From positions 1,636,640 to 1,700,639 of the forward strand of contig NZ_KQ031391.1 in NCBI RefSeq assembly GCF_000966285.1: a stretch of DNA of 64,000 nucleotides, in the 5' to 3' direction. The notes below the pieces were generated by a model. The model was not told the origin of the DNA. It made no database searches and worked only from the letters and a program-made list of their open reading frames with translations. Position numbers and translations under genes: made by a program. How positions within the stretch are numbered: the stretch's first letter is position 1; every line of letters begins with the position of its first letter. The stretch comes from Pseudofrankia sp. DC12. GTDB taxonomy: Bacteria > Actinomycetota > Actinomycetes > Frankiales > Frankiaceae. Positions 1 through 9,208 of the stretch are shown piece by piece.

Positions 1-1
1 C

Positions 2-277
2 GCCGACCGCGAGGCCGACTACCTGCGCTTCCTGAACAACCTGGCCATCCCACCAGACAACAACGGGCCGGAGCGCGACATCAGAATGGTCAAGCTGAGA
101 CAGAAGGTCTCCGGCTGCCTGCGCTCCCTCACCGGCGCCCGCCAGTTCTGCGCACTGCGCAGCTACCTCTCGACCACCGCCAAACACGGCCTCGCCATGC
201 TCGACGCCCTCGTCCAACTCGCCGAGGGCCGCCCCTGGCTGCCCACCAACACCCAAGCCCCCACCGCCACCGCGTGA
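2..277 (+). CDS. IS66 family transposase, C-terminal end (cut by window start)
   Basis: The reading frame is open from base 2 and encodes the C-terminal end of an IS66-type DDE transposase, including the stretch NNGPERDIRMVKLRQK followed by VSGCLRSLTGARQFC. This catalytic-domain tail, with its conserved N-N-x-x-E-R-x-I-R signature, is characteristic of IS66 TnpC proteins. Only about 91 residues lie in the window, so the integrity of the full protein cannot be judged. The bases after the stop contain an interrupted inverted repeat that may belong to the element end. The frame shows no internal stop, so this copy could be intact upstream. Confidence 0.85.
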   Translation, partial: ADREADYLRFLNNLAIPPDNNGPERDIRMVKLRQKVSGCLRSLTGARQFCALRSYLSTTAKHGLAMLDALVQLAEGRPWLPTNTQAPTATA

Positions 278-283
278 CAACCA

Positions 284-317
284 GTAACCGTCAGCCAAGA
301 AACACCTGACTAGTTAC
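284..317. repeat. Interrupted inverted repeat after the IS66 stop
   Basis: GTAAC and TCAG on the left (284-294) are mirrored by CTGA and GTTAC on the right (306-317). The position just after the transposase stop suggests a terminator or a piece of the IS66 end. The arms are short and imperfect, so this is weak. Confidence 0.3.
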
Positions 318-1122
318 CGAACGTTTTAGTGCCACTAACATCCTCCGTTTTTGCACGGTGCAGCAACCCTGCGCGGATACGGCAGGCTCTTTGTGAAAAC
401 GGGCGGCAGGTTGCCCGGGGAGAAGGCGCGAAACATCGACCGCACGACTTCTGGGCGGTTGCGTGATCATCTTCTGCTTGCTGCACGATTTCCAAACGGA
501 TAGCGGTTCGCTGATCGGTTCCGCCGGGGCGTCCTGTGAATTGACACAGCGACTGAGCGCACTCACGGAGCGCTGGTGGTGTTACTTCGAAGAATACTTT
601 AGATCGACTAGTGGCCCTGGCGCGGCAGGGCGCGCCACCATCGGGCCGGCAATGCTGGCGGCAACGGGCGTCAGGAGTTAAGTCGAGTCATTGGCCGCTA
701 CTGATTGGAGCGGCACCCGAAAGTCGAATCATCGTACGCCGAAGATGGCCGTGGCACATCGCCGTGCACAGCCGGACACCTGGCGTCATCCAAAAGCCTT
801 GGTGCGATTGACATGTTGTCGAGCGGGAGCGGCTGAACGGTGTCGCGGGCAAATCGTGGCACGATTCGGTCCTTATCGCAATGAATTACTCTGCGTGCGC
901 CTTTTCTGCAGATCCCGAGCGTCTACGTGATCTGACTTCGTATCGGCTGAGCAGGAACGATCGGCCTTCTTGGCTGGACGGTCGTGTCCTTGCAACTTGC
1001 ACGGAGCGTGACAGCCAATTGCCTAGACTCTTGCCAGGGCCGCCAGGAGCGGTGTCCTCGCCAAGTCACCGATCAGCTACGATTGGTAACGATCTCTCTG
1101 TGGGGATGGACGTCTGGCGGCA

Positions 1123-1172
1123 GGGCAATCCCAACGACGCCGGGATCGGGCAATCCCAACGACGCCAGGATC
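1123..1172. repeat. 25-bp tandem repeat, two copies
   Basis: The unit begins GGGCAATCCCAACGACGCC and occurs at 1123-1147 and 1148-1172, differing at one base (G versus A at unit position 20). A third GGG follows. Two abutting copies without spacers do not make a CRISPR array. The repeat may reflect slippage or an old duplication. Confidence 0.8.
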
Positions 1173-1499
1173 GGGCGTCGACGGGAGGATGCCGTGGCGC
1201 GCGTGCGCCGGGACCTGCGGACTGGTCCCGCAGCGTACATCTCGGATGACACGGCGGGGCTGCGGGCGCCTGCGGCGACCTCGGTTGGCCCCGCTCCAGC
1301 ACCCGGCCGCGGGTTCACTCAGTGATCGCTTGGTTTCTCGACGCGGCCCGGTTGACTCACAGACCCTCACCTACGGATACCAACGAAGAGCCGACGCCTC
1401 GGCGAGGGCAAGCACACGTCGCCGGACGCCGGAAGGTATGAGCGGGCAACCACTGGCTCGTCCAGTTCAGCACGGCGGCGCGAGCTCCTTGATCGCCTT

Positions 1500-1740
1500 G
1501 ACCGAAGACGGTCCGCGACGTCGACAACGTCCGCGACAACGCTGCGGCCGAGAGCACAAACGACCTCTACACAACGAGATGCACAGACCCGCCGTCTGGA
1601 AGACGCCTCGCCAGGTCAAGGTCGCGACACTACCAGTCGACTGACCGGTGCGGTCACCGCAGCCCGCGCCAAGCGTGTGCCACCCGCCGAGGGCGAATCG
1701 GCCAACCACAGACGAAGCGCGTCGCCGTCGGCGACCGTGC
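1500..1740 (+). pseudogene. Decayed IS3-family transposase tail
   Basis: Read across at least two frames, the stretch resembles the C-terminal part of the IS3-type integrase-core transposase. One frame gives DNAAAESTNDLY, matching the usual D-N-A-L-A-E-S-x-N-x-L-Y block that holds the catalytic Glu. The next frame gives EMHRPAVWKTPRQVKVATL, matching the I-H-R-x-x-P-W-K-T-x-x-Q-V-E-x-A-T-L block. A further piece, PPAEGESANHRR near 1680-1715, resembles the P-P-A-E-F-E-x-x-Y-R-R end. Frameshifts and a stop separate the blocks, so the gene is dead. Boundaries are approximate. The call rests on remembered family consensus and needs a profile search. Confidence 0.45.
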
Positions 1741-2308
1741 TCTCAGCGGAACAGGTAGAGCGTCGGGACATCTTCTGGCAGAGCAAGCCGAGCGGACGGG
1801 ACGACGATGCCCCGAGCCTCCGCAGCGTGGCATGCATCGACACGAAAGGGACCAGCGCGTTCGAACCTCGCCGTGTCCTCGCGCCGCCTGCCAGCGGTTC
1901 GTCGAGAGAAGTCCTTGTCGATATCAAGCCGACTCAAGACCGCGGCCGGATCGATGCGAGTCCGCCCCTGGGCGCTGCGTGTTCAGGTGCCTTGGTGTGG
2001 TCGCGCCGCCAGCGTGACCTGGCCAAACCGGAGTGAACGGCCCGTCGCTGCTTGAGGCCGCTCGGCGGTCGCAGATCCCTGGCGCACCGTACAGCACGGT
2101 GCCCACCGCCGGGAGAGGTAGACTCGCGGGTTCACGTCGTCCGTGGTGTCGCAGCACGACGCCGCTCGACTTGATCCGACACGGCCTGTCGCCGCGCTTG
2201 GTCGGGCACGGCCCGCACCGGAGGGATGTTTGACAGGCGCCTCGTGGGTTCGCATTGGGGATGCTGGCGGCGTTGGACAGCCCTAGGCGGCGGTGCGAGA
2301 CTAAGGGG

Positions 2309-2836
2309 ATGAGCATCGGTGTTCAGGCCATCCTGCCTACGGCGCGACGGCGAGGCATGCAAATAGCGCTAATTGCGTTCTCCATTGGCATGGTCACGGC
2401 GACGTTGAGCGGCTGTGGCGCCCGCAGCATCGCGGAGCGAACATATTATGGGCCGCCGGCGGGGGCCAAGGAGCCGACCGGTGGTTGGGTAGTCGGGGAT
2501 GTCGGCGCGGCCGTGGCCGTGATTGAGGCGCCTGACCAACTCCACGTGGCGATCTGGGAGAATCCGATGTGCCACGGGATTCCCGAATCCCTGAAGGTCA
2601 TCGATCCGCATACGGTCCAAATTATTTTCCACAAAGACGGCGTCAAAGGCTGCCGGAAGGACCCAAATTACCCGAATGGCACCGGCCCGCTCACCAGCGT
2701 ATTGCGGCTCGACCCTCAGAAAGTCGACAGCGCGAAGGACGTGCGTGTCCTAGTCAGCTTCGCTGGCGGCGGTTCCGGAGAGCCCCTCGACGACGGAGGC
2801 GGCATCATCGCACATCCGATTGCAGCCAGCCGGTAG
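2309..2836 (+). CDS. Small predicted lipoprotein of unknown function
   Basis: A 175-residue protein with a bacterial lipoprotein signal: a basic N-terminus, a hydrophobic run (LIAFSIGMVTATL) and the lipobox LSGC, putting the lipidated Cys near residue 36. The mature part is hydrophilic, with two further cysteines, and has no domain I recognise. It contains WENPMCHGIPESLKVIDPHT. The start is uncertain. ATG 2309 sits directly against AAGGGG, whereas ATG 2357 would give a compact 20-residue signal peptide preceded by GAGG, and an upstream in-frame start exists at 2255. The gene stands alone between decayed IS elements and has lower GC than the core of the window, which fits acquired DNA. Its function is unknown. 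Confidence 0.65.
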   Translation: MSIGVQAILPTARRRGMQIALIAFSIGMVTATLSGCGARSIAERTYYGPPAGAKEPTGGWVVGDVGAAVAVIEAPDQLHVAIWENPMCHGIPESLKVIDPHTVQIIFHKDGVKGCRKDPNYPNGTGPLTSVLRLDPQKVDSAKDVRVLVSFAGGGSGEPLDDGGGIIAHPIAASR

Positions 2837-3117
2837 TGAATCGTCCCCGGTTGTACGGAGACTCTGACACGCCGCTAGGAAGCTTGGTGCGAGGATTAGG
2901 AGTCCGGCCGATGTCGATGCCGCGGGCGTGGGATTTCCTCCTACAGGGCCGCGGACCGGCAGTGGGCCGAGTGTGTGGGTAGTGGAATCCACGGACGTGG
3001 TGTACGGGTTGTGATCGAACAGTGACCTTCTGGAGTGGCGGTCCGGGAAGTGGGACGGCCACCGCGTGATCCTCTTCGAGAACCGTTCAAAGATCTCGAA
3101 GATGGAGGAACACTGCG

Positions 3118-3591
3118 ATGGCCGTGCGACCGACTGTGCCTGATGCGGAACTGGTCGGCAAGGAACTGATGATGGCGAGTCCGGATCTGTTGGGCGCGTT
3201 GGTGAAAAGGTTCGCGGATTCCCTGATGTCCGCGGGGGCGGACGCGCTGTGCGGCGCGGAATACGGGGAGATCTCGGCTGATCGGGTGAATCGTCGGAAT
3301 GGTTACCGGAACCGGGAGTGGGATACCCGGGCGGGCACCGTCGAGTTGCGGGTCCCGAAGCTGCGCGAGGGCACCTATTTCCCGGACTGGCTGCTGACCC
3401 GGCGCCGGCGGGCCGAGCAGGCGCTGATCTCGGTCGTCGCTACCTCCTATCTGCTGGGCGTCTCAACGCGCAGGGTCGACAAGCTCGTCGAGCAACTCGG
3501 CGTTTCGGGCATTTCGAAGTCGCAGGTGTCCGAGCTCGCGACGCATCTCGGCCTCGATCGTTCACGGGGTTGGCGGGGCTTCGCTGGGTGA
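3118..3591 (+). pseudogene. IS256 (Mutator) family transposase, N-terminal fragment
   Basis: The 157-residue frame begins like IS256/Mutator transposases and contains the diagnostic blocks RRNGYRNREWDTRAGTVEL, VPKLREGTYFPDWL and VSTRRVDKLVEQLG, then breaks off at SKSQVSELATHLG. Members of the family are about 400 residues, so the whole DDE catalytic region after the N-terminal third is missing. The frame runs out into the edge of the IS1380-type element on the opposite strand (3562 onward). The missing part does not reappear on the far side of that element, which points to a deletion rather than a simple insertion. It is almost certainly inactive on its own. Confidence 0.85.
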
Positions 3592-5094
3592 GCGGCGACC
3601 AGGGTTTGTGATCTTGGTTTCCTGTCTGTGGGCGGGGTGGGATGACGGCGGTCGCGTCGTGGCGCCGGGTCCACGGCCCGGAGGGGGTCCTTCCACTGCT
3701 CGTCGGGGCGGGGGGTGGGTGGTCAAGGTCGGGGTGGGCAGGGCCCTGACCCGGTTCCAGGCGCCGAGGGCGGTGTCGAGCCAGGGCCAGTCGGCGCGTA
3801 GGTGCAGCCGGCGTTTCCGCTGGCCGTGGGTGAGCCGGGCGGGCAGGTCGAACAGGCGGAAACGCAGGAGCTTGATGGAGGCGTCGCGCAGGTGTCCGGG
3901 TTCCAGGGCGAGCCAGCGGTAGGCCGCGAGCAGGTTGCCGGCGAGTAGGACGATCTGGGGCCAGGCCTTGTTGATTCTCCAGTGGCGCGACGGCCAGCGG
4001 TTCAGGCCGATCGCCTTGCCCTGTTTGACGTCGTTCTCGACGTGGACGTGGGAGCGGTGGCGGGCATCGAGCCAGGCGAGCTGGCCGGCGTTCGCGTTGA
4101 GGGCGATCAGCTGGTAACGCCGGCCCTGCTGTTTCTCCTGGTCGGTGGCGCGGGCCAGGTACTTCGGGTGCAGCGGCTCGTCACGGACCAGGATCCGCAG
4201 GCCGGGGATCTTCTCGGTCCAGGCGGACAGGTCGAGCAGGCCGGTCAGCTCGGCGACGTAGGCGTTCTCGACGACGTCACCGGCCTGGTCGATCGCCGGG
4301 GTCCACGCCGCCGCGGGGAGTTTCGCGATCGCGGCCAGCTCCCGGTCGGTGCGGGGCCAGCCGACGGAGAACTCCCAGCGCCGGCCGCGCCTCCCGCCGC
4401 CGGACGCTATGTGTCCGAGTAGTTCGTGGGAGAAGCCCGCGCCGTCGAGGCGGATCAGCAGCCGGTGGCGGTAGGCGCCCGGGATCCGCTCGACCGCCCG
4501 GGTCAGAGTGGCGATGTCGTCGGCGGCGTCGTTGGACGTGGCGTTGCCCGGCCGCGGGTCGACGACGAGCAGGTCGTCGGTGTTGTCGCAGGTAGCCAGG
4601 TTCGGGGAGAACCCGACCCCGCCCTTGTAGGTCGCGGTTTCGCCTGCTCCTTGTCCTGCGACCGGGACAACACCAGCGAGGCGTCCAGGTCGACCACCGT
4701 GATCCCGGTCAGTTCCTTCCCGGCGACCGTCAGCCACGGGAAACCCTCGGGCCGGGCGGCCAGCAGCCCCCACCAGCGGCGGCGGAACGCGGACACGGCT
4801 CGCACCAGCCGCCCGAGTGTCTCCTCGTCGGCCTCGTTCAGGAACCGCCACACCGTCGGCGTTCGAGGCCACCGGCCCGGTTACCGGGGCGAGGTGGCGC
4901 AGCCCCTGGAAGTCACTGATCGCCTCCCCGCCGAGCAGCGACGGAGGCGACCAGCCGGTCATCGTCCCCGACGAACTCCAGCCGGTCAGCCCACCCGGCA
5001 CCTGGCGTAGCCTGCACGGAAGAGGTGCACCTACCTCACACGGACGCGGTCCTAGACAAATCGCATCCTTACTGGTCAGGTGCACCTCGATCAC
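3562..5094 (-). pseudogene. IS1380-family transposase, frameshifted
   Basis: The C-terminal two thirds read as an IS1380-type DDE transposase: TATYKGGVGFSPNLATCDN, then RLLIRLDGAGFSHELL, and later HVHVENDVKQGKAIGLNRWP with NKAWPQIVLLAGNLLAA. The N-terminal part is in different frames. VWRFLNEADEETLGRL and the catalytic block ITVVDLDASLVLSRSQDKEQA lie in another frame between about 4640 and 4860, while GGEAISDFQGLRHLAP is back in the first frame upstream of about 4867. At least two frameshifts (near 4640-4660 and near 4860-4870) therefore disrupt it, and the extreme N-terminus also looks damaged. The last residues overlap the truncated IS256 fragment. I could not resolve clear terminal inverted repeats. 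Confidence 0.8.
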
Positions 5095-5176
5095 GTTCCG
5101 GCAAGGTCAGCCCGGCATATCACCTGCCCCGGTGAAAGACGGAGGCTGGCAGGACTTGACGGAGAAGGAGAGAACT

Positions 5177-5218
5177 GTGCCGCTGTTGCATGTCCTCGAC
5201 CTGAGCGGCACGGCGTGA
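5177..5218 (+). CDS. Possible 13-codon leader peptide coupled to the oxidoreductase
   Basis: GTG at 5177 is preceded by a strong ribosome-binding site (GAAGGAG, six bases upstream) and encodes only MPLLHVLDLSGTA before TGA at 5216-5218. That stop overlaps the GTG at 5215 that can start the oxidoreductase, in the classical GTGA coupling arrangement. Either this is a real leader peptide that delivers ribosomes to the next gene, or it is the tail of a gene truncated by the neighbouring IS element, since the same frame is open farther upstream. The good ribosome-binding site favours a true start here. Confidence 0.4.
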   Translation: MPLLHVLDLSGTA

Positions 5219-6747
5219 CGCCGCAGGGTGCTGTCACGCCCACCGACGAGATGTTCGACGTGATCGTCATCGGGGCCGGTCCGGCCGGCGAGGTGGTGGC
5301 CGGGAGGATGGCCGACGCCGGGCTTTCGGTGGCCGTGGTCGAGCGCGAGCGGGTAGGCGGCGAGTGCTCGTACTGGGGGTGCATCCCGAGCAAGACGCTG
5401 CTGCGGCCAGGGGACGTGATCGCGGCGGCCCGCCGGGTGCCCGGGGCGGCGAGCGCGGTCACCGGCGAGATCGACACCCCGGCCGCGTTCGACCGCCGGG
5501 ACGAGATGGTAGGCGGCTACTCGGACGAGGGCGCGGTGCCGTGGCTGGTGGACCGCGGGGTCACGCTGGTGCGCGGCCGCGGCCGGCTGGCCGGCCCGCT
5601 GCGGGTGGACGTCGACACCGCCGACGCGATCATCCAGCCGGACGAGGACGCGCCGACCGGGACGATCCGGCGGCTGGCGGCCCGCAAGGCCATCGTGCTC
5701 GCGACCGGGACGAAGGCCTTCATGCCGCCGATTCCCGGCCTCGCCGACGTCCAGCCGTGGGACAACCGAAGCGCCACCGGGGCCACCGCGGTTCCGCGCC
5801 GTCTGGTGGTGCTGGGCGGCGGGGCGGTCGGAACCGAGCTCGCCCAGGGGTTCCGCAGGCTCGGCACGGCCGAGGTCACCATCATTGAGGGACAGCCCCG
5901 GCTGCTCGCGCGTGAGGAGCCGTTCGCCGGCGACGAGGTCGGCGCCGCGTTCGAGGCCGAGGGCATTACTGTGCGCACCGGCTGCCGTGTGACCGCCGTC
6001 CGGCGGGCCGGGGACGTCGCCGCGGCGGGGCCGGCGTCGTCCAGCGAGCGACGGCGACCGCCCGTCGTGGTGACCCTGGACAGCGGCGACGAGCTGGAGG
6101 CCGACGAGATCCTGGTCGCGGTCGGACGCCGGCCCGCGACCGAGGACCTTGGCCTGGAGACCGTCGGCCTGGCCCCCGGCCGGCCGGTCACCGTCGACAG
6201 CAGCCTGCGCGCCCTCGGCGTGACACCGCCCCCCGGCTCCGAAGGCGACGGCTGGCTGTACGCGATCGGCGACGTGAACGGGCGGGCGCTGCTGACCCAC
6301 ATGGGCAAGTACCAGGGCCGGCTGGTCGCCGACCTCGTCGCCGGCCGCCGGGACGCGGCGGGGACGGTGCCCGTCGAGGTCGCGGGCGAGCGCCTCATCC
6401 CCCGCGTCACGTTCACCGACCCGCAGGTCGCGGCCGTCGGGCTGACCGAGCAGGCCGCCCGGGAGGCCGGCCTGCCGATCCGGGCGGTCTCGGTACCCAC
6501 CAGTTCGGTCGCCGGTTCCTCGGTCCGGGGCGTGAACCTGGTCGGCACCTCCCAGCTGGTCGTCGACGAGGAACGCCGCGTGCTCGTCGGCGCCACCTTC
6601 ACCGGCCAGGACGTCCAGGAGCTCCTGCACTCGGCGACGGTGGCGATCGTGGGTGAGGTGCCACTGGAGCGGCTCTGGCACGCCGTCCCGTCGTTCCCCA
6701 CCGTCAGCGAGGTCTGGCTCCGACTGCTGGAGAACTACGGCCTGTAG
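5215..6747 (+). CDS. FAD/NAD(P)-dependent pyridine nucleotide-disulfide oxidoreductase
   Basis: A class I flavoprotein disulfide reductase of about 510 residues, of the dihydrolipoamide/mercuric/mycothione reductase family. It has an N-terminal FAD motif (VIVIGAGPAGEVVAG), the redox-active pair GGECSYWGCIPSKTLL, a central NAD(P) motif (VVLGGGAVGTELAQG) and a C-terminal dimerisation domain. The usual catalytic H-x-H-P-T-x-S-E near the C-terminus reads VPSFPTVSE. The proton-donating His is therefore replaced by Phe, and ordinary lipoamide or mycothione reduction is doubtful. A quinone-type or other acceptor is more likely. The start at GTG 5215 overlaps the stop of a 13-codon reading frame; ATG 5251 is an alternative closer to the FAD motif but with a poor ribosome-binding site. 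Confidence 0.85.
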   Translation: MTPQGAVTPTDEMFDVIVIGAGPAGEVVAGRMADAGLSVAVVERERVGGECSYWGCIPSKTLLRPGDVIAAARRVPGAASAVTGEIDTPAAFDRRDEMVGGYSDEGAVPWLVDRGVTLVRGRGRLAGPLRVDVDTADAIIQPDEDAPTGTIRRLAARKAIVLATGTKAFMPPIPGLADVQPWDNRSATGATAVPRRLVVLGGGAVGTELAQGFRRLGTAEVTIIEGQPRLLAREEPFAGDEVGAAFEAEGITVRTGCRVTAVRRAGDVAAAGPASSSERRRPPVVVTLDSGDELEADEILVAVGRRPATEDLGLETVGLAPGRPVTVDSSLRALGVTPPPGSEGDGWLYAIGDVNGRALLTHMGKYQGRLVADLVAGRRDAAGTVPVEVAGERLIPRVTFTDPQVAAVGLTEQAAREAGLPIRAVSVPTSSVAGSSVRGVNLVGTSQLVVDEERRVLVGATFTGQDVQELLHSATVAIVGEVPLERLWHAVPSFPTVSEVWLRLLENYGL

Positions 6748-6917
6748 GCCCGGTCGGGCCATCCCGGGACGGCCGGGCACTTGTCGGCCCCGGACGTGGT
6801 GGCCTCGCGGCATACGCTCGGAAGTCGAGTCGCCGAACCCGGCCCACACCCGTTGGAGCCGGCGCCGGCGGTGGGACGGACCGGCGCTGGGCCGCGCTCG
6901 ACGAGAGGTGGTGCCGC

Positions 6918-7412
6918 ATGCCGTCGCACCCGGCGAGAAGTGCCGGCCTGCTGCTCTTCCGGACCGTCGACGGCGTGACCGAGGTGCTGATCGGGCATCT
7001 GGGCGGCCCGTTCTGGGCGCGCCGGGACGCCGGCGCCTGGTCGATCCCGAAGGGCCTGACCGAGCCGGGCGAGGACCTGCGCGCCGCCGCCGCACGGGAG
7101 TTCACCGAGGAGATCGGCGCGCCGCCGCCGGCCGGTGCCTGGCTGGACCTCGGCGACGCCCGCCAGTCCACCGGAAAGATCGTGACGGCGTACGCGCTGC
7201 GCGGCGAGTTCGACCCCGCGACGGCGGTCAGCAACACCTTCGAGATGGAGTGGCCGCGCGGCTCCGGCCAGGTCCAGTCCTTCCCCGAGATCGACCGGGT
7301 CGCCTGGTTCGACGTGGCGACCGCCCGGACCAGGCTCCACCCCGGCCAGGTGACGTTCCTCGACCGCCTGCTCGAGCTGCTGAACCCGCCCGGCGAGGCT
7401 CAGCAGGCCTGA
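6918..7412 (+). CDS. NUDIX hydrolase
   Basis: A 164-residue protein with a complete NUDIX box, GLTEPGEDLRAAAAREFTEE followed by IGA, matching G-x5-E-x7-R-E-U-x-E-E-x-G-U, so the metal-binding and catalytic glutamates are present. The N-terminus (SAGLLLFRT, then GHLGGPFWARRDAGAWSIPK) resembles actinobacterial NUDIX proteins that act on nucleoside diphosphate derivatives such as diadenosine polyphosphates. The exact substrate cannot be told. ATG 6918 is preceded by GAGAGG at a good distance. The gene converges on the kinase gene, with a perfect palindrome between the two stops. Confidence 0.9.
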   Translation: MPSHPARSAGLLLFRTVDGVTEVLIGHLGGPFWARRDAGAWSIPKGLTEPGEDLRAAAAREFTEEIGAPPPAGAWLDLGDARQSTGKIVTAYALRGEFDPATAVSNTFEMEWPRGSGQVQSFPEIDRVAWFDVATARTRLHPGQVTFLDRLLELLNPPGEAQQA

Positions 7413-7431
7413 CCGGGCCCGGCTGCCAGAC

Positions 7432-7447
7432 CCGACGGCGCCGTCGG
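7432..7447. terminator. Palindrome between convergent genes
   Basis: CCGACGGC/GCCGTCGG is a perfect 16-bp palindrome in the 35-bp gap between the NUDIX stop (7412) and the kinase stop (7448), with CCGGGCCCGG just before it. Its position suits a bidirectional, U-tract-less terminator of the kind common in GC-rich actinomycetes. Confidence 0.5.
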
Positions 7448-9037
7448 CTACCCGGCCGCCGCGATCTTGATGCCGCAGCCGGGCTCGGCCAGGTAGACCT
7501 CGGTCGGCGCGCCGGGGTTCAGGGTGACCGGGCCGGCGCCCTTGTGGGCCGTGGTGAAGTCGAGCGTCCGGCCGTCGACCGCGCGCAACATCAGATCGCA
7601 GGTGTCGGCGTCGCCGAAGTCGATCGGATCGACCGAGATCGGGCCCGGGGCCTGGAAGGACTGTGTGTCGCCCGAATAGGCCTGCTGCGCGAAGGGCAGC
7701 GGGACGTCGCCCGAGCCCTGCTCGGGGGTCACGGCGCACTCGTCGTTGTTGACGGTCCAGTGGAACACACCGGTCACGGAGACCTGGTAGGTCTTGCGGC
7801 CGTAGATCCCGTCGACCTTCCCGCGCTCGACGCCCCCGCCGTCCAGGACGGTCACCGTGCAGCCCTGGTCGTCGTTGCCGGTGATCTGGTCGTCGATCGT
7901 GATCCGCCACGGCGCGTCGGCCGTGAACTCGCTCGAGCTGCCCGCGCTCGCCGGCGTCTGCCCGCTGTCGCGGGTCGCCAGGAGGCCGACGAGCGTGCCC
8001 GCCGCCGCGAGCAGGAGCACGCCGCCGACAACGAACGTCGCGATCAGCCTGCGCGACCGGCGCGGCCTGGCCGCCGACGGCGGCGCAGCCTGGCCCGCCG
8101 CGACCGTCGCCGACCACGGGGGTGTCGGCGCCATGGCCACGGGGGTGGCGGGTGGAGTGTCCCCCGGCTTGGTCTGCAGAACCCGCGTCACTGGGAGACT
8201 GACATCGCTCGGCACCGGGCCGACCAGGGTGGCGTAAAGGTCCGCGGCGGTCGGCCGGGCGGCTGGGTCGCGGGCCATCGCGCTCGCGACCACGTCGCGC
8301 AGCGCCGGCGCGATCAGCTCACGGTCGACGGCGGGCTCGGCCGCCGCGACCCGGTGCAGCACCAGCTCCGGGGTGCCCGTGCCGAACGGCGCCTTCCCGG
8401 TCGCCGCGTAGCAGAGCAGCCCGCCCCAGGCGAAGACGTCCGCCGCGCCGGTGACCTCCAGGCCGGATACCTGCTCGGGCGAGTGCCAGCCTGGCGTGCC
8501 GACGAAATGCCCGGTCGAGGTCAGTCCGGCCGCGTCAGCGGCCGCCGCGATACCGAAATCAATGACCTTTGGACCCTGCGCCGTCCACAACACGTTCGAC
8601 GGTTTGAAGTCACGGTGGATCAGGCCGGTCGCATGAATCGAGAGCAATGCCTCCGCGAGCCCGGCGCCCAGCAGAAGCTGCTCGTCGGCGTTCAGCGGGC
8701 CATGCTCGCGCACGTGCTCGGCGAGGTTGAGCGCGTCGACGAACTCCGTCGCGAGCCAGGGCCGAACCGCGGCCAGCTCGAAGTCGACGAGGCGGGCCGT
8801 CCGGGTGCCCCCCACCCGGAAACAGGCCTGTACCTCACGCTGGAACCGGCGCCGGAAATCCGGGTCGTCGGCGAGGTCCTCCCGGATGAGCTTCACCGCC
8901 ACCCGCCCGAAGGGGCCTTCGGCGAGATAGACGACGCCCATGCCACCAGCGCCGAGCCGGCCCAGGACCCGGTGGCGGCCCAGCATCTCCGGGTCGCCCG
9001 GGCGCCTCTCCTGCAGGGGAACACCGGTCTCGGTCAT
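7448..9037 (-). CDS. Membrane-anchored serine/threonine protein kinase (PknB-like)
   Basis: A 529-residue Hanks-type kinase. It has a Gly-rich loop LGAGGMGVVYLAE, catalytic Lys in VAVKLI, HRDFKPSN (residue about 142), DFG (about 157) and GTPGWHSPEQ for the activation and P+1 loops. The kinase domain ends near residue 270, followed by a Pro/Thr linker, one membrane span (about 329-354, LIATFVVGGVLLLAAAGTLV) and an extracellular domain of about 175 residues with four or more cysteines and no PASTA repeats. The outer domain is unknown; it may sense ligand or be disulfide-folded. ATG 9037 is chosen because a kinase-like N-terminus follows directly, and the 26 extra residues upstream are not conserved-looking. 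Confidence 0.88.
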   Translation of the reverse strand: MTETGVPLQERRPGDPEMLGRHRVLGRLGAGGMGVVYLAEGPFGRVAVKLIREDLADDPDFRRRFQREVQACFRVGGTRTARLVDFELAAVRPWLATEFVDALNLAEHVREHGPLNADEQLLLGAGLAEALLSIHATGLIHRDFKPSNVLWTAQGPKVIDFGIAAAADAAGLTSTGHFVGTPGWHSPEQVSGLEVTGAADVFAWGGLLCYAATGKAPFGTGTPELVLHRVAAAEPAVDRELIAPALRDVVASAMARDPAARPTAADLYATLVGPVPSDVSLPVTRVLQTKPGDTPPATPVAMAPTPPWSATVAAGQAAPPSAARPRRSRRLIATFVVGGVLLLAAAGTLVGLLATRDSGQTPASAGSSSEFTADAPWRITIDDQITGNDDQGCTVTVLDGGGVERGKVDGIYGRKTYQVSVTGVFHWTVNNDECAVTPEQGSGDVPLPFAQQAYSGDTQSFQAPGPISVDPIDFGDADTCDLMLRAVDGRTLDFTTAHKGAGPVTLNPGAPTEVYLAEPGCGIKIAAAG

Positions 9038-9208
9038 CGTCGGCGGTGCCCCCCAGCAGTGCGGACTCACAAGGTCAGGCGGCGCGAAGCGACCGCGCAC
9101 GGCTGAATATGCCACGCGCCGCGTGAGGCGGGACGACCGGTCGCAAAGCCGACCTCCGTCCTCCGACAGCCGCCCGGCTCGGCATTTCGCCGCAGCCCCG
9201 GGAAAGCG

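Larger units (their letters stand above)
278..2308. other. Gene-poor stretch with mobile-element debris
   Basis: No convincing intact gene is visible in about 2 kb. Frames on both strands give only short, arginine-rich translations without recognisable domains or start signals. Inside it I see a two-copy 25-bp tandem repeat and a decayed IS3-like transposase tail, both listed separately. The stretch is best read as degraded insertion-sequence debris between IS66 and the lipoprotein gene. Confidence 0.6.

Noticed and set aside
1123-1172. Start of a CRISPR array.
   Set aside because: There are only two abutting 25-bp copies with no spacers and no cas genes nearby.
6653-9106. Long plus-strand frame of 817 residues across the NUDIX and kinase genes.
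   Set aside because: It runs in the wrong frame over the NUDIX box and antisense to a clear Ser/Thr kinase, and has no recognisable domain.
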